Positions 7,140 to 14,180 of a stretch of 64,000 bases of DNA are shown here, in pieces. How positions within the stretch are numbered: the stretch's first letter is position 1; each line of letters starts with the position of its first letter. This stretch comes from Magnetaquicoccus sp039908525. Lineage in GTDB: Bacteria; Pseudomonadota; Magnetococcia; Magnetococcales; Magnetaquicoccaceae. The notes below the pieces were generated by a model that searched no databases, had not been told where the DNA came from, and was given only the letters and a program-made list of their open reading frames with translations. Location: the NCBI GenBank assembly GCA_039908525.1, contig JAMOAY010000026.1, positions 1-64,000 on the forward strand. Direction: 5' to 3'. The translations under genes were made by a program, and so were the position numbers.

Positions 7140-9407
7140 ATGAGCGAAGCCGCCTTTCCCGCCGCCGCACCCCCTGCCCAGTCCCCCACGCCGGTGCAGA
7201 GCGGTCGGGATGCGGAGTTGCGCCAGTGGGGCCCGGAGGCGGACGCCTCTCACGCCATGGATGATCCGCTGCTGCACTGTCTGGTCATTTTGAGCCGGCA
7301 TTGGCAACGTCCCCAATCCCTGAACGCCCTGCGCGCCGGGTTGCCGCTGGTCGACAACCGTTTCACCCCCGAGCTGTTTGTGCGGGCCGCCGCCCGGGTC
7401 GACATCTCTGCGCGGGTGGTGCGCAAACCCCTGGCGCGCATCTCTCCCCTGACCTTGCCGGCCGTGTTGCTGCTGAAAGAGCGCCAGGCCTGCCTGCTCA
7501 TGGCCCTGGAGGCCAATGGCCATGAGGCCCGGGTCATCTTTCCCGAAACCGGCGCCGGCGAGGCGATCGTCCCGCTGGATCGGTTGCAGGAGCGCTACAG
7601 CGGCCAGGCCATCTTCTCCCGTCCCCAGTTCCGCTTTGACGCCCGCTCCGAGGAGATCGGCGCGCTGCCGGACCGGCACTGGTTCTGGGGTACCCTGCGC
7701 CGTTTTACCACCCTGTACGCCGAGGCGATCCTGGCTTCGTTGATGCTCAACATCTTCAGCCTGACCAGCTCCCTGTTCGCCATGAACGTCTACGACCGGG
7801 TGGTGCCCAACAACGCCATCGAAACCCTGTGGGTTCTCTCCATCGGCGCGGCCATCGTCTACGGGTTCGACTTCGTCATACGCACGCTGCGCAGCTACCT
7901 TCTGGATGTCGCAGGTAAAAAGGCCGACATTCTCATGGCCTCCACCCTGTTTCAGCAGATCAACGATGTGCGCATGGCGGCCCAGCCGGCCTCCAGCGGC
8001 GCGCTGGCCCGCAATCTGTTGGAGTTCGAATCGCTGCGCGATTTTTTCACCTCCGCCAGCCTTTCCACCTTCATCGACCTGCCGTTTGTTTTTCTGTTTC
8101 TGTGGGTCATCTATTTTCTCTCCGGTCCGGTGGTGCTGGTGCCCCTGCTGGCGGTGCCTTTGGTGCTGGGCGCCAGCCTGCTGTTGCAGTGGCCCCTGGC
8201 CCGCATCATGCACAAGACGGCCAAAGAGTCGGCCCAGAAACATGCCATCCTGATCGAGACCCTCAACGGCCTGGAGACCGTCAAAACCCTGGGTGCGGCC
8301 GGCACGGTGCAGGGCAAGTGGGAGCAGATGGTCGGTCTGGCGGCACAAACCGGGTTGCAATCCCGTCTGGCCTCCAACCTGCTGCTCAATTTTTCAAATT
8401 TCACCCAGCAGATGGCCTATGTCGGCATCATCATCCACGGGGTCTACCAGATCCAGGAGGGCCAGTTGACCATGGGGGCGCTGATCGCCTGTTCCATGTT
8501 GACCAGCCGCGCCCTGGCGCCCCTCTCCCAGGTGGCCGGGTTGCTGGTGCGTCTGCAACAGTCCATCGTCTCGTTGCGCACCCTGGATGGCATCATGCAG
8601 CTGCCGGTCGAGCGTCCCGCCACCACCCGTTTCATCCACTGTCCCAAATTAAGCGGCGAAATCCTGTTTGACAAGGTCTCATTCTCCTACCCCCGCCATC
8701 CCGTGCCGGTCCTGCGCGACTTTTCCCTGCACATCCGGGCGGGTGAGCGGGTTGCCATCCTGGGCCGCATCGGTTCCGGCAAGAGCACCCTGATCCGACT
8801 GCTGCTCAACCTCTACCAGCCGGACGCCGGGACCATCCTGATGGATGGCATCGACCTGCAGCAGATGGACCCGGTGGATCTGCGGCGCAACATCGGCTGT
8901 GTCACCCAGGAGAGTCTGCTCTTTTTCGGCACCGTCCGCACCAACATTCTGATCGGGGATCCGTTTGCCAACGACGAGGCCCTGTTGCGCGCCGCCCATC
9001 AGGCCGGCGTGGACGAGTCGGTCACCCGTCACCCGCACGGTTTCAACCGCGCGATCGGCGAACAGGGCCGGGGACTCTCCGGGGGTCAGCAGCAGACCAT
9101 CGCCATCGCCCGCGCCCTGCTGACCGATCCGCCCATCCTGCTGATGGACGAGCCCACCAGCGCCATGGACAGCGGCTCCGAGGAGCGGTTCAAAGCGCGC
9201 ATGATGGAGGCCCTGCCGGGGCGGACCCTGCTGCTCATCACCCACCGGGCCTCCCTGTTGCCTCTGGTGGACCGGGTCATCCTGCTGGAGGAGGGGCGGG
9301 TGGTGCTGGATGGTCCCCGTCACGAGGTGGTGCAACAGATGACCAGCGGCCAGTTCAGGGCAGCGGGCGGGAGCGCCGAGGCGCGTTCCGTGGCGGGGGT
9401 GCCATGA
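7140..9407 (+). CDS. Type I secretion ABC transporter, LapB-like (peptidase-inactive C39-like N-terminus)
   Basis: A 755-residue inner-membrane exporter. The N-terminal 150 residues resemble the C39-like domain of LapB/HlyB transporters (PLLHCLVILSRHWQRP, LFVRAAARVDISARVV) and lack a recognisable catalytic Cys/His pair, so it should bind rather than cleave substrate. About six membrane helices follow (roughly 160-435), then the ATPase domain with Walker A GRIGSGKST (near 541-549), signature LSGGQQQ (near 645), Walker B ILLMDEPTSAMD (near 666) and the H-loop LITHR. The start at 7140 gives the family-type N-terminus; an earlier in-frame ATG (7101) is less likely. It overlaps the adaptor gene by ATGA. 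No TolC-like outer-membrane gene is nearby. The giant repeat protein at 18837-27978 is a plausible substrate, by inference. Confidence 0.9.
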   Translation: MSEAAFPAAAPPAQSPTPVQSGRDAELRQWGPEADASHAMDDPLLHCLVILSRHWQRPQSLNALRAGLPLVDNRFTPELFVRAAARVDISARVVRKPLARISPLTLPAVLLLKERQACLLMALEANGHEARVIFPETGAGEAIVPLDRLQERYSGQAIFSRPQFRFDARSEEIGALPDRHWFWGTLRRFTTLYAEAILASLMLNIFSLTSSLFAMNVYDRVVPNNAIETLWVLSIGAAIVYGFDFVIRTLRSYLLDVAGKKADILMASTLFQQINDVRMAAQPASSGALARNLLEFESLRDFFTSASLSTFIDLPFVFLFLWVIYFLSGPVVLVPLLAVPLVLGASLLLQWPLARIMHKTAKESAQKHAILIETLNGLETVKTLGAAGTVQGKWEQMVGLAAQTGLQSRLASNLLLNFSNFTQQMAYVGIIIHGVYQIQEGQLTMGALIACSMLTSRALAPLSQVAGLLVRLQQSIVSLRTLDGIMQLPVERPATTRFIHCPKLSGEILFDKVSFSYPRHPVPVLRDFSLHIRAGERVAILGRIGSGKSTLIRLLLNLYQPDAGTILMDGIDLQQMDPVDLRRNIGCVTQESLLFFGTVRTNILIGDPFANDEALLRAAHQAGVDESVTRHPHGFNRAIGEQGRGLSGGQQQTIAIARALLTDPPILLMDEPTSAMDSGSEERFKARMMEALPGRTLLLITHRASLLPLVDRVILLEEGRVVLDGPRHEVVQQMTSGQFRAAGGSAEARSVAGVP

Positions 9408-10729
9408 ACGGCGCCTGGGACTGGAACGATGCCTCTTTCATGTCCGAGGCGGCGGCGGCCCGCCAGAACCGGGTCCACCCGTTCGCCCATCTGCTGCTGT
9501 TTTTGATCGCCCTGTTTGCCGCTGTTGCCATTCTGTGGTCGGCCTATGCCGAACTGGATGAGGTGACCACCGGGTTGGGCAAGGTGGTGCCATCGGGTCA
9601 GGTTCGCCTGGTGCAGAGTCTGGAGGGGGGGATCCTGTCGGCCCTTGCCGTCACGGAGGGGGAGATCGTCAACAAGAATCAGGTGTTGTTGCACATCGAC
9701 GACACCCAGTTTCAGGCTTCGTTCCGGGAGAGCCGTTCCAAATTTCTTGCCCTGACGGCCCGTCATGCCCGTCTGGAGGCCGAAGCCAGCGACGGGGTCT
9801 TTTTTGCGCCCGAGGTGGTCACCCAGGAGAAGCCGGAGCTGGCCGCCAACGAGGAAAAGTTGTTTGCCTCCCATAAACAAGAGCTTAAATCCACCCTCAG
9901 CATGCTGGAAAACCAGGTGGAGCAGCGCCAGCACGAATTGACCGGTCTGTTGGCGGCAGAAAAGCAGCTGCGCCATCGCCTGGATCTGGTGCGCAAGGAG
10001 TTGAGCCTGACCGAACCGATGGTCAAACAGGGGATCATGTCGGAGGTGGAGTTGCTGCGCATGCGCCGGGAGGTGGCGGAGTTGGAGGGCAATCTGGAGA
10101 ACACCGTGTTGAGTATTCCCCGCACCCGTTCGATGTTGGAGGAGGCCCGCATCAAGGCCAAGGATCCTCTGCTCATCGCTCGTTCCAAGGCCCAGTTGGA
10201 GTTGAACGAGGTGCGTTCCGAGTTGAACCAGTTGACCGAATCGTTGACCGGGCTGCAGGACCGTGTCACCCGGACCGCCATCCGCTCCCCGGTGCGGGGG
10301 AGTGTCATCCGCGTGCGGGTGCACAGCATCGGTCAGGTGGTCCGTTCCGGCATGGATCTGGTGGAGATCATGCCGTTGGATGATTCCTTGCTGGTGGAGG
10401 CCCAGATCCGTCCGGCCGACATCGCCTTTCTGCGTCCCGGGCAGAAGACCATGGTCAAGTTTACCGCGTATGATTTTTCCATTTACGGGGGGTTGATCGG
10501 GCAGTTGGAGCAGATCAGCGCCGATGCGATTGCCAACGAGAAGGGCGAAAGTTTTTACAAGATTCTGGTGCGCACGCAGAAAAACCATCTGGGCAATGAA
10601 AACCATCCTCTGCCCATCATCCCCGGCATGATGGCCACCACGGATATTTTGACTGGCAAAAAGAGCGTATTGGACTATATGCTGAAGCCGATTCTCAAGG
10701 CCAAGGCGGGGGCGCTGCGGGAAAGATAG
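9404..10729 (+). CDS. HlyD-family type I secretion adaptor, LapC-like
   Basis: A 441-residue membrane-fusion protein that bridges the inner-membrane exporter to an outer-membrane channel. One membrane helix lies at about residues 27-48, followed by a biotinyl-lipoyl half-motif (VRLVQSLEGGILSALAVTEG), a long alpha-helical hairpin (about 120-290), the second lipoyl half (RTAIRSPVRGSVIRVRVHSI) and a beta-barrel C-terminus with PGMMATTDILTGKKSVLDY, typical of HlyD/LapC. Its ATG overlaps the stop of the transporter gene (ATGA), so the two are coupled and should form one machine. Length is normal. The first hairpin of the repeat element begins about 15 bp after the stop codon. Confidence 0.93.
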   Translation: MNGAWDWNDASFMSEAAAARQNRVHPFAHLLLFLIALFAAVAILWSAYAELDEVTTGLGKVVPSGQVRLVQSLEGGILSALAVTEGEIVNKNQVLLHIDDTQFQASFRESRSKFLALTARHARLEAEASDGVFFAPEVVTQEKPELAANEEKLFASHKQELKSTLSMLENQVEQRQHELTGLLAAEKQLRHRLDLVRKELSLTEPMVKQGIMSEVELLRMRREVAELEGNLENTVLSIPRTRSMLEEARIKAKDPLLIARSKAQLELNEVRSELNQLTESLTGLQDRVTRTAIRSPVRGSVIRVRVHSIGQVVRSGMDLVEIMPLDDSLLVEAQIRPADIAFLRPGQKTMVKFTAYDFSIYGGLIGQLEQISADAIANEKGESFYKILVRTQKNHLGNENHPLPIIPGMMATTDILTGKKSVLDYMLKPILKAKAGALRER

Positions 10730-10740
10730 TCAAGTTTCAT

Positions 10741-11201
10741 GGGGTCCAGGGGAGATTATCTCCCCTGGCGGGTCCAGGGCGGAGCCCTGGTGGGAGTCCA
10801 GAGGGCGAAGCCCTCTGGTATGATGCGCGCTTTCACCGAAGCCGATTTGCGCAGCAAATCGGCGCCGCGCGCACAAAACCCGCCCCGCAGGGGCGGACTC
10901 CTGGAGGGCGGCAGCCCGACCAGAACCTCGCCAAAAGCCATATGCCTTGAGGTGGATGCGTATTTTTCTTGCACTTTCAAGGTTGTTTTCGTTTTGCTCG
11001 GACACCCTTTGTTCCGCGATGTTTGAGTCGGGCTGCCGCCCTCCAGGAGTGCCCCTGCGGGGCGCTTTGGGCGCGTTGCGCAAATTTCCTGCGGAAATTT
11101 GCTTTGTGAAAACGCGCCGAACATGCAGGGCTCCGCCCTGCACCCGCCAGAGGGCGCTGCCCTCTGGACTCCCGCCAGGGGAGATAATCTCCCCTGGACC
11201 C
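10741..11201. repeat. Multi-hairpin intergenic repeat element, copy A
   Basis: A roughly 460 bp non-coding element made of consecutive short hairpins. Left arm: 10746-10768 (11 bp stem, 1 nt centre), 10774-10790 (7 bp, GGA loop), 10798-10818 (9 bp, GAA loop), 10841-10863 (10 bp, GCA loop), 10880-10896 (7 bp, GCA loop). Right arm: 11051-11063, 11080-11102 (10 bp, TGC loop), 11125-11141, 11147-11167 and 11175-11197. A 23-nt perfect inverted repeat (10898-10920 against 11027-11049) frames a 106 nt centre. Copy B at 32829-33225 is the same element in the opposite orientation, with diverged spacer sequence. It lies between the LapC-like gene and the DUF4160 gene. Possible roles include transcription termination, a structured RNA, or a non-autonomous mobile element; none is proven. 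Confidence 0.8.
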
Positions 11202-11275
11202 CATTCAACTTGCATTTCAAATGCGATTGCCCCGTGGGTGTCAGGAGCTTTGTATCCAGGGGCGAGGGTGATACA

Positions 11276-11536
11276 ATGCCGGAGGTTAGCCGCTTTCTGG
11301 GGATTTTTATTTTCATGTACTTCAATGATCATGATCCTCCCCATTTTCACGTACAATACAATGAATTCAGGGCTGTTATCGATATTGATACCTTGGCCTT
11401 GTCAGATGGCAAACTGCCGGGGCGGGTTTTGGGTCTTGTCGTTGAGTGGGCAGAACTGCATCGCGAGGAATTGTTGTCCAATTGGTGCAGCCTGCGTGTC
11501 GATGGCAGTTTTCGCAAGATCGAGCCCCTGGTGTGA
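11276..11536 (+). CDS. DUF4160-family small protein
   Basis: An 86-residue protein with the DUF4160 signature: MYFNDHDPPHFHVQYNEF near the N-terminus and GKLPGRVLGLVVEWAELHR in the middle. The start at ATG 11276 has a GAGGGTG ribosome site and gives a family-length protein; longer in-frame extensions run into the hairpin repeat. The downstream DUF2442 gene starts 10 bp after its stop. DUF4160 and DUF2442 genes commonly occur as pairs and are often suspected to be toxin-antitoxin modules, but no biochemical role is visible here. A conserved HDPPHFH histidine cluster might bind metal or be catalytic; this is speculation. Confidence 0.8.
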   Translation: MPEVSRFLGIFIFMYFNDHDPPHFHVQYNEFRAVIDIDTLALSDGKLPGRVLGLVVEWAELHREELLSNWCSLRVDGSFRKIEPLV

Positions 11537-11546
11537 GGAGGAGACC

Positions 11547-11813
11547 ATGTTCTGGGTCGTTGATGCCCGTCACGAGCAGGAATATCGGGTTCACATCCGT
11601 TTTAATGATGGCGTAGAGGGTGTAGCGGATTTGCAGGAGACCATCTGTCATGACCACCGCACCATTTTTCAGGAACTGCGCGATCCCGCTGCATTCCGTT
11701 CCTTTCGCGTGGAGATGGACACCCTCGTTTGGGACAACGGTCTGGATCTCGCTCCGGAATATTTGCGGAGTTTGCTTCTGCCCAGGCAATCGCCGGCGGA
11801 ATGGGTTCCGTGA
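11547..11813 (+). CDS. DUF2442-family small protein
   Basis: An 88-residue protein matching DUF2442: a short beta-rich fold with HIRFNDGVEGVADL (about 16-29), FQELRDPAAFRSFRVEMDTL (41-60) and VWDNGLDLAPEYL (61-73). A strong GAGGAGGAG ribosome site precedes ATG 11547. It follows the DUF4160 gene by 10 bp, so the two are surely co-translated. In pairs of this type the DUF2442 member is usually assumed to be the antitoxin-like partner; that assignment is inference. trpB begins 71 bp downstream, possibly from its own promoter. Confidence 0.8.
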   Translation: MFWVVDARHEQEYRVHIRFNDGVEGVADLQETICHDHRTIFQELRDPAAFRSFRVEMDTLVWDNGLDLAPEYLRSLLLPRQSPAEWVP

Positions 11814-11884
11814 CCTCCATCATGCCCAATAGAGTGCTTTGTGCTATACCGTGACACACCCATCCAATCAGCAGGAGCAGCCAG

Positions 11885-13138
11885 ATGGCCAAGGGCTATT
11901 TTGGCCCCTTCGGGGGGGCCTTTATTCCAGAGATTCTGCACGAGACCTTTCAGCAGCTGACGGCGGCCTACGAGCAGGCCCGCCAGGATCCGGCCTTCTG
12001 GCAGGCCTACCAGTCCCTGATGGAAAATTTCTCCGGTCGCCCCACCCCCCTCACCCTGGCGGAGAACCTCTCCCGCCATTTTGAACGGCGGGTCTATATC
12101 AAACGGGAGGATCTCAACCAGACCGGCGCCCACAAGGCCAACAACGTGATGGGGCAGGGGTTGCTGGTGCGGCGCATGGGCAAGAGACGGGTGATTGCCG
12201 AGACCGGGGCGGGTCAGCACGGCGTGGCCACCGCCACCATGGCGGCCCGCCTGGGCCTGGAGTGTGTGATCTACATGGGGGCCGAGGATGTGGAACGGCA
12301 ACGGCCCAATGTGTTCTGGATGGAGCAGTTGGGCGCCCAGGTGGTCCCGGTCACCTCCGGCACCTGCACCCTCAAGGATGCCATCAATGAGGCGCTGCGT
12401 GACTGGGTGGGCAGCATGGACGATACCCATTATGTGCTGGGCACCGCCTGCGGTCCCCACCCGTTCCCGGAGATGGTCGCCTGGTTCCAGTCCATCATCG
12501 GTGCCGAGGCCAGGGCGCAGATCCTGCACCAGGAGGGGCGCCTGCCCAGCCATGTCTACGCCTGTGTGGGCGGCGGTTCCAACGCCCTGGGCATCTTTCA
12601 GGGGTTTCTGGACGACCCCTCGGTGGCGCTGGTGGGGGTGGAGGCGGGCGGCTCCGGTCTGGAGAGCGGTCGTCACGCAGCCCGCATCGCCTCCGGGCAT
12701 GGGATGATCGGCGTGGCCCACGGCTATAAAACCTTCTTTCTCCAGGATGGTGACGGCCAGATGCGGGACACCCACTCGGTGGCGGCCGGGCTCGATTATG
12801 TGGGTGTCTCACCGATCCTGGCCCATCTGAGCCAGTCGGGGGGCTCACCCCAGGGCGGGCGGGTCCGTTTTGCGGCCGCCGACGACCGCGAGGTGGTCCA
12901 CGCCCTGCAGTTCCTGATGCGTCAGGAGGGGATCATCCCGGCCCTGGAGTCCAGCCATGCGGTGGCCTGCGCCCTGCGGGAGCTGCCCGACAGCGATCCC
13001 CGCTCGGTGGTGATCATCAATCTTTCCGGGCGTGGCGACAAGGATATCTTTACCGTGGCAGAGGCGGTCAACGATTCCGGTTGGCGCCGTTTTATCCAAG
13101 AAAAGGCGGCCCACTATGCCGCCCAGGAAAAGGAATGA
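11885..13138 (+). CDS. trpB: Tryptophan synthase beta subunit
   Basis: A 417-residue TrpB1-type enzyme that condenses indole with L-serine to form tryptophan using pyridoxal phosphate. Visible motifs: FGPFGGAFIPEIL at the N-terminus, REDLNQTGAHKANN with the PLP-binding lysine at residue 84, the indole-channel region AETGAGQHGVATA, and the glycine-rich phosphate loop CVGGGSNALG. AGGAG lies 8 bp before the ATG. Its stop overlaps the start of trpA (ATGA), giving the standard trpBA order. trpF, trpC and others are not in the window. Confidence 0.98.
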   Translation: MAKGYFGPFGGAFIPEILHETFQQLTAAYEQARQDPAFWQAYQSLMENFSGRPTPLTLAENLSRHFERRVYIKREDLNQTGAHKANNVMGQGLLVRRMGKRRVIAETGAGQHGVATATMAARLGLECVIYMGAEDVERQRPNVFWMEQLGAQVVPVTSGTCTLKDAINEALRDWVGSMDDTHYVLGTACGPHPFPEMVAWFQSIIGAEARAQILHQEGRLPSHVYACVGGGSNALGIFQGFLDDPSVALVGVEAGGSGLESGRHAARIASGHGMIGVAHGYKTFFLQDGDGQMRDTHSVAAGLDYVGVSPILAHLSQSGGSPQGGRVRFAAADDREVVHALQFLMRQEGIIPALESSHAVACALRELPDSDPRSVVIINLSGRGDKDIFTVAEAVNDSGWRRFIQEKAAHYAAQEKE

Positions 13139-13971
13139 AGCCCATGCAGCAGAGTCCCGCAGCGACCGATTGGCTCGCCTCCACCCTGCGGCAGCGGTTG
13201 GCCGCGCGCCGTGCCGAGGCCGGCAGGGAGGTGCCCCTGCTCATGTCCCACTGGGTTCTGGGTTATCCCTCGCTGGAGGCCAATGCCTCGATCATCGAGC
13301 AGATGGTGGCCCATGGGGTGGATCTGATGGAGTTGCAGATCCCTTTTTCCGAGCCCATGGCCGACGGACCGGTCATCGCCCGTGCCAACCAGGCGGCCCT
13401 CGATGCCGGCTTTCGGGTGGCCGACGGGCTGGCCTTCATCGAACAGACGGTGCGTCGCCATCCCATTCCATTTTTGATCATGACCTATTACAATATCCTG
13501 CTGGCTTACGGGGTGGAGGCGTTCATCCGCGAGGCGGCCCGCATGGGGGTGCGTGGTCTGATCATCCCGGATCTGCCCCCGGAGGAGGCCAGCCAGGCCA
13601 TGGCATGGTGTCGGCAGGGGGGTGCGGCGGGCCGTGGTCTGGCCTGGATCCATCTGATGACCCCCACCAGCTCTGAGGACCGTCTGGCGACCATCGGTCG
13701 GCTGGCCAGCGGTTTTTGCTACTGTGTGGCCCGCAAGGGGGTGACCGGCGCCCAGACCCGTTTTGATCAGGGCCTGCAGCAGTTCCTGCGCCGTTGCCGG
13801 GATGCCACCTCTGTGCCGTTGGCGGTGGGCTTTGGGGTCAAAAACGCCGGGGATGTTCACCAGTTGGCCGGCATGGCGGAGATCGCCGTGGTGGGCAGTG
13901 CAGCCATCGAATGTTATCAACAGGAGGGTGTCGAGGGGGTGGGACGTTTTTTTGCCGCCCTGCGTCCGTGA
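13135..13971 (+). CDS. trpA: Tryptophan synthase alpha subunit
   Basis: A 278-residue TIM-barrel subunit that cleaves indole-3-glycerol phosphate to indole and channels it to TrpB. The catalytic glutamate is visible in LMELQIPFSEPMADGP, the second acid in IIPDLPPEEA, and the phosphate loops in VGFGVK and VVGSAAIE. The start ATG (13135) overlaps the trpB stop as ATGA with an AGGAAAAGG ribosome site; ATG 13144 is an alternative. The 209 bp downstream up to the AsmA-like gene hold no gene I can support and no clear terminator. Confidence 0.95.
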   Translation: MKPMQQSPAATDWLASTLRQRLAARRAEAGREVPLLMSHWVLGYPSLEANASIIEQMVAHGVDLMELQIPFSEPMADGPVIARANQAALDAGFRVADGLAFIEQTVRRHPIPFLIMTYYNILLAYGVEAFIREAARMGVRGLIIPDLPPEEASQAMAWCRQGGAAGRGLAWIHLMTPTSSEDRLATIGRLASGFCYCVARKGVTGAQTRFDQGLQQFLRRCRDATSVPLAVGFGVKNAGDVHQLAGMAEIAVVGSAAIECYQQEGVEGVGRFFAALRP

Positions 13972-14180
13972 GGGTAGATGGCCTTGAAATTTTGTGACGA
14001 TTCGGATCCCCAGCCCGGCAGACAGAAAAAAAAAGCTGTAAACAAGGTTGGTTGGCCACAATAGATCCCTGCCTCATCAAAAAATGCTTGGAATGGCGGC
14101 CGCAAACGTGTAGTATCCCATCGGTAACAGTTTGAAATACTTCCAATTTTTATTAATACCCCGGATGAGCCGTTGTCTGA

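Noticed and set aside
10739..11026. Short frames inside the hairpin repeat element (also on the minus strand, and in copy B)
   Set aside because: They merely translate the structured repeat; no ribosome site or conserved protein.
10741..11201. CRISPR array
   Set aside because: Units are palindromes of varied sequence, not uniform direct repeats with spacers; no cas genes are present.
13972..14180. tRNA or small RNA gene in the gap after trpA
   Set aside because: No cloverleaf or conserved structure visible by eye.
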